DNA from: Prochlorococcus sp. AG-363-N16
GTDB taxonomy: Bacteria > Cyanobacteriota > Cyanobacteriia > PCC-6307 > Cyanobiaceae
Assembly: GCA_003280135.1 (NCBI GenBank)
Contig: QCFW01000009.1
Span: forward strand, 1 to 40,049
Length of the DNA: 40,049 bases
Direction: 5' to 3'
Notes under the pieces: model-generated
Seen by the model: only the letters and a program-made list of their open reading frames with translations
Told to the model about the DNA's origin: nothing
Database searches by the model: none
Position numbers and translations under genes: made by a program
In this document: in pieces, positions 16,683 to 25,074 of the stretch
How the letters are laid out: every line of letters begins with the position of its first letter
How positions within the stretch are numbered: position 1 is the stretch's first letter

Positions 16683-17201
16683 TCAGTCAAAAAACAATAA
16701 ACTAACGACTTTTCCCATATCTTCTGCACTATGGCAACTATTGAGAAGAGTTTCACTATCATGAAATGCAAAACATATCAACTGATCAGATCTGCTTATA
16801 ATTTCTTGATTGCATAAGCTACTTGCCATAGGCAAAGAAAGTTCGTCGTTATCGCCTTTTTCAATTAAATGTAAAACACTTTGAAGTAAATCTTTTAACT
16901 CTGGTGGCTGCCGTTGAAGGCTCTGGGGAAGTACAACAGTAAGTAATGAAGGGTTAATATCTAAGGTCGCTCTTATTACAGCAGCATTAACTCCTTGAGA
17001 ACCAGAAGTAATAATCGAGTGACCTTCTTGCACTAAAGATCTAGCGATTAATTCAACCAAATGAATTGCCACTACTGGTACATGTCTACTCCCAAGGAAA
17101 GCTATCCTCCTTGTTCCCTTGTCATTCAACAAGGCTAATTCCTGTGCCAGGATGTCCACTCTTCCTGTGGCTGGCAAATCCAAAGAACGGCTCAAGGACA
17201 T
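16683..17201 (-). CDS. DprA/SLOG-like Rossmann-fold protein
   Basis: The 172-residue protein has a Rossmann-type core resembling the DprA/LOG (SLOG) superfamily: RRIAFLGSRHVPVVAIHLVELIARSLVQEGHSIITSGSQGVNAAVIRA, with a glycine-rich nucleotide-binding turn. Similar short cyanobacterial proteins are annotated as DNA recombination-mediator protein A. It lacks the SAM-like and winged-helix parts of full DprA, so a role in natural transformation cannot be assumed; nucleotide binding is a safer statement. It is 40 bases from the BioD/DRTGG-like gene upstream and in the same orientation as yajQ. Confidence 0.72.
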   Translation of the reverse strand: MSLSRSLDLPATGRVDILAQELALLNDKGTRRIAFLGSRHVPVVAIHLVELIARSLVQEGHSIITSGSQGVNAAVIRATLDINPSLLTVVLPQSLQRQPPELKDLLQSVLHLIEKGDNDELSLPMASSLCNQEIISRSDQLICFAFHDSETLLNSCHSAEDMGKVVSLLFFD

Positions 17202-17241
17202 TTAAATGACATATAAATGAAGTTAGCAATTTTTTGAAGAC

Positions 17242-18333
17242 TTAAAATCTAATTCCAAGATTTTCAAACAGTCGCTCCAACTCGCAATGCTCTTCAACTA
17301 ATCGAAAGGCATAACTAGCTTTAACATCCTCATGAAGCCTTACATGGCCAAAAGCTTTTTCTATAACTTCTACTGTATAAAGAGTGTCAGAATCGACCTT
17401 TAATAATGGAACATCTAACTCTTCTGCTCGATTAATCAGTTGCGGTAATGGTTCGCCTGCACCAGTTAAAATCAAACATTGCGTTGAAGCTTCTAAAGCA
17501 GCTAATTGAATATCAGTCCTATCAGCACCCGTTACCACTGCCATATTCCTACGTTTTCGAAAAAATTCCATCGCAGAGTTTACATTCATAGCTCCAATAC
17601 TTAAGGTCTCAACTAATAGTTCAAGTCGATCAGAGCAGCACAAAACTCTTGCTTTAAGCCGTCTTGCCAATTCTTCAACTGTTACGCTTCTAAGTAGTGG
17701 AGAGCGAGGCAAAATGCCATAGACATCTAAGCCCAGAGAACCCAATGCTGGAACAATATTATCTTTCAAATCATTTACTTCATTAGGGTTAACAGCATTT
17801 AAAACAACGCCTAGCAAACTCTCCCCTAATTGCTCTTTAGCAGCTAATAAAGCATCTACACTTGTACTGTCTCTCCATACATGAACTAATAAAACACGTG
17901 AATTAGTAGCCTTAGAAACTTGGGAAAGGCTTAGGCCATAAAGCAATCCTTCATGAAGACAACCTGCTGTCTCAAGAATATTTAAACCATCAAAATTAGA
18001 TTGCAAAGTCTCTTGCAAATCCTTAAAACCAACAAGCGGCTCTAACTGAGATTCTGCAATACGTTTGTCAGCAGTTTCAGGGGCCAAAAGTTGAACCGAT
18101 GGAATCAGCTGGTCATCTGTTAAGTCAAGAATGGAAGCTACAAAGCGAACATCATCATCAATCAAATTATTCCCTTCATCAATTAATTCAGATTCCTGCT
18201 CAATGCTTGTAGCAAGAGGTTTTCCAAAACGAACTGCTTTACCAAAAGCTTTTAAATGCCTTGCAATTCCTAAAACTAAAGCAGATTTACCGCTAAATGA
18301 CTCACAGGAACCGATTATCAGAGTATTAACCAT
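17242..18333 (-). CDS. BioD-like P-loop plus DRTGG-domain protein (phosphotransacetylase-like)
   Basis: The 363-residue protein starts with a dethiobiotin-synthetase-like P-loop (GSCESFSGKSALVLGIARHL, residues 8-27). A DRTGG-type domain follows at about 210-330, including AVVTGADRTDIQLAALEAS and CLILTGAGEPLPQLI. The same two modules form the regulatory N-terminal part of long phosphotransacetylases; here the catalytic Pta domain is absent. The protein is therefore likely a nucleotide-binding regulator rather than an acetyl-CoA enzyme, although databases often name it after phosphotransacetylase. It is divergent from the SDR gene across about 200 bases. Confidence 0.8.
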   Translation of the reverse strand: MVNTLIIGSCESFSGKSALVLGIARHLKAFGKAVRFGKPLATSIEQESELIDEGNNLIDDDVRFVASILDLTDDQLIPSVQLLAPETADKRIAESQLEPLVGFKDLQETLQSNFDGLNILETAGCLHEGLLYGLSLSQVSKATNSRVLLVHVWRDSTSVDALLAAKEQLGESLLGVVLNAVNPNEVNDLKDNIVPALGSLGLDVYGILPRSPLLRSVTVEELARRLKARVLCCSDRLELLVETLSIGAMNVNSAMEFFRKRRNMAVVTGADRTDIQLAALEASTQCLILTGAGEPLPQLINRAEELDVPLLKVDSDTLYTVEVIEKAFGHVRLHEDVKASYAFRLVEEHCELERLFENLGIRF

Positions 18334-18526
18334 TATTGATTAACTTTTAATCACTGATGGAATTTTTCAAGTTTAATCATTTATATAGCTCATGAAAATA
18401 TTTAAAGAATAATTTTGATATCTAATTCTACGAATGCAATTATTTCCTTCAAAACCATAAAGAAGGTTCTTTTTTCTATCAATATGAACTAAAAAAGCAG
18501 ATTTGCTAATCAATTCAATTATTTAT

Positions 18527-18531
18527 GAGGG
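18527..18531 (+). promoter_or_regulatory. Ribosome binding site deciding the SDR start
   Basis: GAGGG lies 7 bases before the TTG at 18539-18541. An earlier in-frame TTG at 18503 has no such element, and no ATG is in frame, so this site favours the shorter protein. Confidence 0.6.
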
Positions 18532-18538
18532 TAAAAAA

Positions 18539-19267
18539 TTGTTAAACAACAACAAAAGCAAAAAGAAATGGTCACATATCAAAATAGGCATCACAGGGGC
18601 CAAAGGAGCTCTTGGGACTTCTCTAATAGAGAAGCTTAAATCTAAAGGGGCATATATTATAGGTTTGACTCATTCAAATGCATCCTCTAAATCCAACAAT
18701 AATAAGGCCCCTGCAGAATGGATAAATTGGGAATGTGGTAAAGAAGAAGATCTAAAAAGTATTTTTAAATCAATAGATATTCTAATTTTAAATCATGGTA
18801 TAAATCCAAAGGGAAATATTAGTTCAAGCCAATTAAATAAAGCGATAGAAGTAAATGCTTTAAGCTCATGGAGGATGATTGAAATTTTTGCAAAAATTGC
18901 AGCAGACGAAAAATTTTCACACAGCCCCAAAGAAATATGGATAAATACATCAGAAGCAGAAGTATTGCCAGCAATGAGTCCTGGCTATGAAATCAGTAAA
19001 AGATTATTAGGTCAATTAACTAGCTTAAAAGCAACTTCTCTTAACACTAAATCTAACTTAATTATCAGAAAACTTGTTTTGGGACCGTTCAAATCCGAGC
19101 TAAATCCAATTGGAATAATGAGTCCAGATCTAGTGGCCAATCAAATTATTAATCAAGCAGAATTAAACTTTAAACTAATAATAGTGACCCCTAACCCTTT
19201 GACATTTTTCTGTATCCCAATTAATGAGATAATGAGATATATATACTTTAAAATCTTTAGCAATTAA
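18539..19267 (+). CDS. Short-chain dehydrogenase/reductase (SDR) family protein
   Basis: From the TTG at 18539 the protein has 242 residues. After a short Lys/Asn-rich head, the dinucleotide-binding motif GITGAKGALG appears, then LILNHGIN in place of the usual NNAG, a Ser in WINTSEAEV, and YEISK for the catalytic Tyr-x3-Lys pair. It is thus an atypical SDR whose substrate is unknown. Related picocyanobacterial sequences are sometimes named sterol-desaturase/SDR fusions; only the SDR part is present here. The C-terminal end is hydrophobic (LTFFCIPINEIMRYIYFKIF). It converges on map with a 15-base gap. Confidence 0.82.
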   Translation: MLNNNKSKKKWSHIKIGITGAKGALGTSLIEKLKSKGAYIIGLTHSNASSKSNNNKAPAEWINWECGKEEDLKSIFKSIDILILNHGINPKGNISSSQLNKAIEVNALSSWRMIEIFAKIAADEKFSHSPKEIWINTSEAEVLPAMSPGYEISKRLLGQLTSLKATSLNTKSNLIIRKLVLGPFKSELNPIGIMSPDLVANQIINQAELNFKLIIVTPNPLTFFCIPINEIMRYIYFKIFSN

Positions 19268-19282
19268 ACATATAAAAAGAGC

Positions 19283-20122
19283 TTACAAATTATCTCTATC
19301 GGTCAAGATATCACAACCATTATTTGTAACTAAAATCGTATGCTCCCATTGAGCAGAAAGTCCGCCATCTTTTGTAATTACAGTCCAACCGTCTCTAAGT
19401 GTTTTACATTTTTTATTTCCTGCATTCAAAATTGGTTCAACTGCCAAAGTCATCCCAGGACGCAATGTGACATTTGGAAGGTCATTAGTCCTAAAATTAA
19501 ATACCGATGGCTCTTCATGCAAATTACGACCAACACCGTGTCCTGTGTAATCCTCAACAACGCTAAAACCCTCAGAGTTAACAAGGTCTTCAATAGCTCC
19601 TGCAATATCTAAAAGAGTATTCTTAGGTTTAATTTGTTCAAGACCAGCCCTTAAGGCATCTTGAGCTACCCTGCTTAACCTGCGTGCTTCTTCAGTAACC
19701 TCTCCAACACAAACAGTTATGCAGCTATCTCCATGATAGCCCTCAAAATAAGCACCCGTATCAACCTTTAATAAGTCTCCTTCCTTAATAACTCTTTTAG
19801 AACTAGGAATCCCATGCACAACCTCATTATTTATGCTTGCACAAATGCTTGCAGGGAACCCATGGTAACCCTTAAAACTAGGCACTGCTCCTAACTCTCT
19901 GATTCTAGATTCAGCATATTTATCAAGATCTCCAGTAGTTAATCCAGGCTTTGCCATTGAATTAATTTCACTTAGAACTGTTGCAACTATTTTCCCAGAC
20001 TTCCTCATTATTTCTATTTCTCTTCCCGATTTAATTTCAATCCCTCTTCTTTGCTCAATTCTAGGCCCTATAGATTCTGTATTCCTAGTTGATGAAAGTA
20101 GATTTTCAAAAAGCTTGTTCAT
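19283..20122 (-). CDS. map: Methionine aminopeptidase, type I
   Basis: Map removes the initiator methionine from new proteins. In this 279-residue protein all five metal ligands are visible: Asp121 (KVDTGA), Asp132 (YHGDSC), His195 (YTGHGVG), Glu229 (AVEPIL) and Glu260 (QWEHT). The N-terminus is about 25-30 residues longer than in E. coli and basic, before the usual [16 protein letters not shown]. No SH3-ligand or zinc-finger extension is present. It stands alone on the minus strand between two plus-strand genes. Confidence 0.95.
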   Translation of the reverse strand: MNKLFENLLSSTRNTESIGPRIEQRRGIEIKSGREIEIMRKSGKIVATVLSEINSMAKPGLTTGDLDKYAESRIRELGAVPSFKGYHGFPASICASINNEVVHGIPSSKRVIKEGDLLKVDTGAYFEGYHGDSCITVCVGEVTEEARRLSRVAQDALRAGLEQIKPKNTLLDIAGAIEDLVNSEGFSVVEDYTGHGVGRNLHEEPSVFNFRTNDLPNVTLRPGMTLAVEPILNAGNKKCKTLRDGWTVITKDGGLSAQWEHTILVTNNGCDILTDRDNL

Positions 20123-20169
20123 AGTGATATCAATAAGAATATTGGTGGTATAAGAACGGAAAAGAGCAA

Positions 20170-20376
20170 ATGGCTTCTCTAAGGCTCCTTCAAGTTATCA
20201 ATTTTTAAATATAAAGAAAAGGTTATTTAACTAAGCTCATTGAAAATCTGAGAATCACCAAATTTGCAATATCAAAATCGGTACTAGATAGTAATGGCTC
20301 TGAAATTCAAAAAAGTTTCAACCTAGATGATCTACCTCACTTTACAGACATAAAAGACTTGATTACTGACTTCTGA
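20170..20376 (+). pseudogene. Possible decayed small gene upstream of rplS
   Basis: An ATG at 20170 opens a 12-codon frame ([12 protein letters not shown]) that meets two stops close together (20206 and 20212), after which the same frame is open for 53 codons to TGA at 20374. The downstream part reads as plausible protein (KFAISKSVLDSNGSEIQKSF) but has no ATG, GTG or TTG start near its beginning. It could be a disrupted gene, a gene starting at ATT, or chance. I recognise no family. The surrounding 377-base gap between map and rplS shows nothing else convincing. Confidence 0.22.
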
Positions 20377-20499
20377 AGGAGATGCTCGGTTCTATTAATT
20401 TTAAAAAAAATTTAAAGGTCAAGAAAAAAATGCCTTCTACAAAAAAGAGCGATTTATAAAGAGTTACAATATCAATCTGGAAAATAATTAGAGGGTTGA

Positions 20500-20979
20500 A
20501 TGAAGACTGACTTAGATTCCTCAATCAATGAGGACGCCGCAAATAAAGGAGGAGAAGACTCTCCAGAAAACATTTCTAAAAAAGAAATGAAAAATGCACC
20601 TGTTGCCAAATCTCCCAAAAAAGCTAGTGCTTATGAAATTATTAAAGAATTTGAGCAATCACAACAAAAAAAGAAGCTTCCAGAAGTTTATGTAGGAGAT
20701 ACTGTTCGAGTAGGAGTTCGTATTAGCGAAGGCAATAAAGAACGAGTTCAGCCTTATGAAGGGGTTGTAATAGCAAAAAGACATGGGGGGATAAATCAAA
20801 CAATTACAGTAAGAAGGATTTTCCAAGGAGTAGGAGTTGAAAGAGTATTTATGATGCATAGTCCTCAAGTAGCATCAATTAAAGTTGAGCGTCGAGGTAA
20901 AGTGAGAAGAGCGAAGCTTTTCTACTTGCGTGATCGAGTTGGTAAAGCCACTCGAGTCAAGCAGCGCTTCGATCGCTGA
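20500..20979 (+). CDS. rplS: 50S ribosomal protein L19
   Basis: L19 sits at the interface between the ribosomal subunits. Residues from about 43 onward match it well ([90 protein letters not shown]). Before this is an extension of about 43 residues rich in Asp, Glu, Lys and Ser that E. coli L19 lacks, giving 159 residues in total. The ATG at 20500 is supported by GAGGG at 20491-20495 with a 4-base spacer, so the extension is probably translated. A tRNA-Trp gene follows 63 bases downstream. Confidence 0.96.
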   Translation: MKTDLDSSINEDAANKGGEDSPENISKKEMKNAPVAKSPKKASAYEIIKEFEQSQQKKKLPEVYVGDTVRVGVRISEGNKERVQPYEGVVIAKRHGGINQTITVRRIFQGVGVERVFMMHSPQVASIKVERRGKVRRAKLFYLRDRVGKATRVKQRFDR

Positions 20980-20992
20980 GGTTTCGAACCTC
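20978..20992 (+). terminator. Hairpin overlapping the rplS stop codon
   Basis: GAGGTT and AACCTC form a perfect 6-bp stem around TCG, starting inside the TGA stop codon. No T-run follows, so it may be a 3'-end stabiliser or weak terminator rather than a strong one. Confidence 0.35.
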
Positions 20993-21004
20993 GTTCCATC
21001 CATA

Positions 21005-21026
21005 TGCCATTGCTTCTGCATTGGCA
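21005..21026 (+). other. Hairpin between rplS and tRNA-Trp
   Basis: TGCCATTGC and GCATTGGCA pair over 9 positions with one T-T mismatch around a TTCT loop. It lies 16 bases before the tRNA-Trp 5' end and could be a processing or pausing structure in a read-through transcript. There is no T-tract. Confidence 0.35.
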
Positions 21027-21042
21027 CTAGGGCAGATGAAAT

Positions 21043-21115
21043 GCGCCGTTAGTTCAGTTGGTAGAACGCAGGTCTCCAAAACCTGATGTCGGGGGTTCAA
21101 GTCCTCCACGGCGCG
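21043..21115 (+). tRNA. trnW: tRNA-Trp (CCA)
   Basis: The 73-base gene folds as a full cloverleaf. The acceptor stem is GCGCCGT with ACGGCGC, followed by discriminator G. The D stem is GTTC/GAAC, and the anticodon stem CAGGT/ACCTG encloses the loop CTCCAAA with anticodon CCA. The T stem GGGGG/CCTCC encloses TTCAAGT and includes one G-T pair. The CCA 3' end is not encoded. Confidence 0.97.
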
Positions 21116-21152
21116 TTCGATCACCCCTATAGTTGTTTTTATTGTTCTTAGA

Positions 21153-21341
21153 ATGGAGTTGGATCTTCAACCTGGTGATGTCGTAAAAGTCCTTGAATCA
21201 GCAGCACTTGGCTGGGTTAGGGCAAGAGTCATTAGAGTCAAATCTGGCGGCAGAGTTGTTGTTCAAAGTGATCAAGGTCGAGAATTTACTGCTCGCGGCA
21301 ATCAGGTTCGACTGATTGAACCTGCAGGCTTCAGACCTTAA
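21153..21341 (+). CDS. 62-aa protein with SH3/KOW-like core, unknown function
   Basis: The peptide MELDLQPGDVVKVLESAALG continues through RARVIRVKSGGRVVVQSDQG to a RLIEPAGFRP ending. The pattern of short beta strands with conserved glycines (PGDVVKVLE, GGRVVVQSD, GREFTARGNQVRL) suggests a small barrel of the SH3/KOW type, as in nucleic-acid or ribosome contact modules. I believe I have seen close relatives in marine picocyanobacteria but know no function. It lies between tRNA-Trp and tRNA-Asp, downstream of rplS, in a translation-related setting. Its regular composition and position argue that it is real. Confidence 0.7.
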   Translation: MELDLQPGDVVKVLESAALGWVRARVIRVKSGGRVVVQSDQGREFTARGNQVRLIEPAGFRP

Positions 21342-21478
21342 ATTTCAAAAAACAACCGCAAAACATCTTAAATCTCTTAATTAAAGAGAATAGGGTGATA
21401 GGTTGATGATTCTATTTTCTTCAAATACAAAGAGCATGCCCCATAACCTGCCATACTCAAGAAGATCTTAGAAAACCT

Positions 21479-21552
21479 GGGACCGTAGTTCAATTGGTTA
21501 GAGCACCGCCCTGTCACGGCGGAAGTTGCGGGTTCGAACCCCGTCGGTCCCG
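21479..21552 (+). tRNA. trnD: tRNA-Asp (GTC)
   Basis: The 74-base gene has acceptor stem GGGACCG with CGGTCCC and discriminator G. The anticodon stem CCGCC/GGCGG holds loop CTGTCAC with anticodon GTC. The T arm GCGGG-TTCGAAC-CCCGT is regular. Its 3' end is 19 bases from the gltX start. A 6-bp inverted repeat (TCTCTT / AAGAGA) lies about 90 bases upstream at 21373-21389. Confidence 0.97.
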
Positions 21553-21571
21553 TTAGCAAAATCAAGGAAAA

Positions 21572-23002
21572 TTGACAGTTCGTGTACGCCTTGCTCCTAG
21601 CCCAACTGGCACACTTCATATAGGAACCGCTAGGACAGCTTTATTTAATTGGTTGTTCGCTAGGAAAAAGAATGGAAAATTTCTTATCCGTATCGAAGAT
21701 ACAGACAAAGAAAGATCAAAATCAGAGTTTACTGACAATATTCTCAAAGGTCTCCAATGGCTAGGTCTGGACTGGGATCAAAGCCCTATATTACAGAGCA
21801 AGCGAATCAAGGATCATCGTTTAGCAATTAAATATCTTTTAGATAAAGGACTTGCATATAGGTGTTATACAACTGAAGAAGAACTTGAGAAAATGAGGGA
21901 AAAACAAATCTCCAATAATCAGGCTCCAAGATATGACAATCGTCATAGAGACTTATCTCCAGAGCAAGAGTTGAAATTCATTAATGAAAAGCGCTCTTCA
22001 GTTATTCGTTTTCGAATTGATGACTATGAATCAATTCAATGGAATGACCTTGTGAGAGGAAAAATGAATTGGCTAGGTAAAGATCTGGGAGGAGATATGG
22101 TCATATCAAGGAGAGCTGAATCCAACGAAATTGGAGATCCTTTATACAACTTAGTTGTTGTTGTAGATGACTCTTATATGGAAATAACTCATGTCATAAG
22201 AGGTGAGGACCACATAGCCAATACTGCAAAACAACTCCTTTTATATAAGGCTCTTAACTTAAATCCACCTATTTTTGCTCACACTCCTTTAATACTTAAT
22301 ACAGACGGCAAGAAGCTTTCAAAAAGAGATGGTGTTACCTCAATAGAAGATTTCAAAGCAATGGGATATACCCCTGAAGCATTGGCTAACTACATGACCC
22401 TATTAGGCTGGTCACCTGAAGAAGAAAACAGGGAGAGATTTACTATTAATGAAGCATCTAATTTTTTTTCATTAGATAGAGTAAATAAAGCAGGAGCAAA
22501 ATTCAACTGGGAAAAGCTCAACTGGTTAAACTCACAAGTAATTCATGAATGGGAACCAGAAAAACTCTTTAAAGAAATAGAACCAATTATGCTTAAAAAA
22601 GGCTTGAAGTTACCAGAGAAAGAATGGTGTGTTGATCTTGCAGAGCTAATTGGACCATCTTTAACTTTGATAAACGATTGTATTGATGAAACAAAGGTAT
22701 TTTTTGAAGAACCCCATCTAGAAAAAGATGCAATTGACCAATTGAGTCTTGAAGGAGCCAAAGAATGTTTAAAACTCCTCCTTGAAGAACTTTCAAAATC
22801 ACCTTGGGATGGTTTAAACAAAAATGATGCAAAACAATTAATCAATAATGTAGTCAAAAATAGAAACATCAAAAAAGGTTTAATTATGAAAAGCCTTCGG
22901 GCTGCTCTACTGGGTTCTTTGACTGGACCTGATCTCTTATCTTCATGGGCACTATTAGCAAGAATTAAGAAAGATCAAATAAGAATTAAAAGGGTTTTAT
23001 AA
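21572..23002 (+). CDS. gltX: Glutamyl-tRNA synthetase
   Basis: GltX charges tRNA-Glu with glutamate, feeding translation and, in cyanobacteria, the C5 route to 5-aminolevulinate. The 476-residue protein has the class I HIGH motif as HIGT at 16-19 ([20 protein letters not shown]) and the KMSKS motif as KLSKR near 247-251 ([12 protein letters not shown]). The start is TTG at 21572, preceded by AAGGA at 21564-21568 with a short 3-base spacer; the family opens directly with [11 protein letters not shown]. The close spacing to tRNA-Asp implies that tRNA 3' processing may create the mRNA 5' end. It converges on the antiporter gene with a 6-base gap. Confidence 0.96.
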   Translation: MTVRVRLAPSPTGTLHIGTARTALFNWLFARKKNGKFLIRIEDTDKERSKSEFTDNILKGLQWLGLDWDQSPILQSKRIKDHRLAIKYLLDKGLAYRCYTTEEELEKMREKQISNNQAPRYDNRHRDLSPEQELKFINEKRSSVIRFRIDDYESIQWNDLVRGKMNWLGKDLGGDMVISRRAESNEIGDPLYNLVVVVDDSYMEITHVIRGEDHIANTAKQLLLYKALNLNPPIFAHTPLILNTDGKKLSKRDGVTSIEDFKAMGYTPEALANYMTLLGWSPEEENRERFTINEASNFFSLDRVNKAGAKFNWEKLNWLNSQVIHEWEPEKLFKEIEPIMLKKGLKLPEKEWCVDLAELIGPSLTLINDCIDETKVFFEEPHLEKDAIDQLSLEGAKECLKLLLEELSKSPWDGLNKNDAKQLINNVVKNRNIKKGLIMKSLRAALLGSLTGPDLLSSWALLARIKKDQIRIKRVL

Positions 23003-23008
23003 AATATT

Positions 23009-24214
23009 CTAATCTTCTTCAACTTCTTTAAGTAGACCTAATATTTTGGCAAATGGCTTTGCAGTAAGTCCCTGAATTCCAACAGTCATAAGAATAGTTA
23101 AAAAAACTAGCCCCTGAAGACGACCTGCTCCTATAACCCCTGCCTGTTCAAGCCTAATCGAAAACAACGATGCAACTGCCGCCGTAACAATGCCTCTAGG
23201 TGCTAACCAACCCAGGAAAAGCTTTTGCCTTAAATCCAATGGCAGTCCAATAGTTGCAAGGCTGACAGCTGAAGGTCTTATGACCAGCATGATCACAAGA
23301 ACACATGTAATACCGCCCCAACCCAGAGGGCTTAATTCCCCCCAAGAAACGTCTGCTGCTAACAGGGGAAATAACATTGTTATAGCCAACTGCGCCAATT
23401 CTCTTATTAGTCCATCCAATTGATCTACTTGAATAAAAGGCCTCCTACCTACAACAAAACCAGCTGCAACTGATGCAGGTAATCCTGACTCTGGCAATAA
23501 CCATTCACACAGACCGTATAGCAGGAAAAGAACACCAAGAGTGACTTGTAATCGAATTCCTAGAGAAGACTCTGATTTAATCCTTTTTAATCCTTCAGCA
23601 AGAAGCCATCCTGCTAGTACACCAAAAAGTACGCCACCTCCAAGTCTTGCTAACAATCCAAAAAGAACTTCCTTCCATCCATGAAGATTTCCAACCAAAA
23701 GCTCAAGCAAAAGTAGTGCCAGTACGGCGCCAATAGGTTCAAGAACTAAGCCTTCCGCTTCAAGAACATCTCCCAAAGGAGAAGCGAGACGAATTTGTTG
23801 AATAAGAGGGGTTACAACTGTTGGACCAGTAGCTAAAACGATTGCACTGTATACCCCAGCAACTGACCAAGATAAGCCTGCCAACAAATGAGCAATTACT
23901 AAAACAGCTGTAAAGGAAACAAATAGCCTGATTATTGAAATTCTAAGAACCGTGGCTTTTATAGTGTCGCCCGGTACTCGAAGGTTTAAACCTCCATCAA
24001 ACAAAACAAGGCTTACTAATAATCCAACAATTGTTTCTAGACCCTGTCCAAGATCTAGAGGCTCCACCAACCCCAAGCCAGATCTACCTATTAACAATCC
24101 AGAAAGCAATAAAAGTACAACTCCAGGAAGCCCCGTCAAAACAGACAAGAGTCTCGCGCCAGCACCAGCGAATACTGTCACCCCCCAAAGCAGTCCTAGC
24201 CGCTCAGGAGTCAT
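23009..24214 (-). CDS. CPA1-type cation/proton antiporter
   Basis: This 401-residue protein has about 11-12 hydrophobic segments and the outline of NhaP-like Na+(K+)/H+ antiporters: LLSGLLIGRSGLG, LVLFDGGLNLR near 69-78, ATGPTVVTPL near 128-137 and LGWLAPRGIVTAAVASL toward the end. Two family positions differ. The ATDP turn reads ATGP, and the ion-binding Asn-Asp pair reads Leu158-Glu159 in EGLVLEPIG. The carboxylate is thus a Glu, which may change ion choice or stoichiometry. No C-terminal TrkA-like regulatory domain is present. Substrate cannot be told from sequence. Confidence 0.88.
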   Translation of the reverse strand: MTPERLGLLWGVTVFAGAGARLLSVLTGLPGVVLLLLSGLLIGRSGLGLVEPLDLGQGLETIVGLLVSLVLFDGGLNLRVPGDTIKATVLRISIIRLFVSFTAVLVIAHLLAGLSWSVAGVYSAIVLATGPTVVTPLIQQIRLASPLGDVLEAEGLVLEPIGAVLALLLLELLVGNLHGWKEVLFGLLARLGGGVLFGVLAGWLLAEGLKRIKSESSLGIRLQVTLGVLFLLYGLCEWLLPESGLPASVAAGFVVGRRPFIQVDQLDGLIRELAQLAITMLFPLLAADVSWGELSPLGWGGITCVLVIMLVIRPSAVSLATIGLPLDLRQKLFLGWLAPRGIVTAAVASLFSIRLEQAGVIGAGRLQGLVFLTILMTVGIQGLTAKPFAKILGLLKEVEED

Positions 24215-24493
24215 AGATAATCAAAGACTAGAGAACTTTTACTCATATCAACCCAATTGTATTTGGCAAGTCGAATAAATTAAAGGCACATGTTGAAGAG
24301 CTGTTTTTGGATTTTTTTTAATGGTGAGAGATTTACAACTTTCTCTATATAAGCTGACAAATTGATTAAAGGAAGTAGATCAAAGCTTTATCCTTCCAAA
24401 ACAAAATAAACTTTTGAAGCTTGATAAAGAAAAAATAAAACTCTTTTGAGAAACTTTTTACAAAAAGAATAGTCAGTTAAATTTTCTAAAATA

Positions 24494-25042
24494 TTATCTC
24501 ATAATATCTAACGGTCTTAAAATTTTCTTAGAAGAAACATATAAAGGGTGCATAGGATTTCCTTTTTTAGTTAAGCCAATAACTAAAGGTCCCTTAGCTT
24601 TATCAAACTTTTTTATTCTTCTTTTTGAAGAACTTCTAAGTATATTTATTATATATTTATTTCTATTTCCAATGCACCCTTTGGAACCCCAACCAAGCCA
24701 TAAATCCCAATTTTGATTTCTTTCCCAACAATTTAATCTTGACAAGATTTCTATATTATTCATTGAACCAACTGGGTCAGAAATTTTTTTTAAAAGAGTA
24801 GGATTTGAACTAATCCTTGCGAATAAATTAATAATTAACAAAGTTCCATAATTCCATGAGCTAGCAAAATTCATTAATCTTGTTGTCGTTGGATCATTAA
24901 CTTCTTGATCTGCTAAGGATGGGTTTAAACCAATAAACAATAATTTTTTTTCGGCTAATGAAATATCACGTTCTAGCCACCATCTGTACAAGCCACACTT
25001 GCTAAATGAAGCCTGATCTCTATGAAAAATTTTTTTTTCCAA
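24494..25042 (-). CDS. DUF1643-family protein
   Basis: The 182-residue protein fits DUF1643: CGLYRWWLERDI, LLFIGLNPSLADQEVNDPTTTRLMNFA, then LLIINLFARISSNPTLL, and a GWGSKG segment. Function is unknown; members occur in bacteria, phages and accessory regions. The start is a TTG at 25040-25042 with AGGA 8 bases upstream; no ATG is available before the conserved start. It lies 32 bases after the hli gene on the same strand. A 279-base gap follows toward the antiporter gene, in which I see nothing convincing. Confidence 0.85.
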   Translation of the reverse strand: MEKKIFHRDQASFSKCGLYRWWLERDISLAEKKLLFIGLNPSLADQEVNDPTTTRLMNFASSWNYGTLLIINLFARISSNPTLLKKISDPVGSMNNIEILSRLNCWERNQNWDLWLGWGSKGCIGNRNKYIINILRSSSKRRIKKFDKAKGPLVIGLTKKGNPMHPLYVSSKKILRPLDIMR

Positions 25043-25074
25043 TCCAATTATCCTATCTTTTAAAGAATAGCTAG

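Noticed and set aside
21377-21619. Minus-strand 80-codon frame reading through tRNA-Asp (contains [12 protein letters not shown])
   Set aside because: It is the reverse complement of tRNA-Asp and the gltX start. This peptide is a known type of spurious protein made from antisense tRNA sequence.
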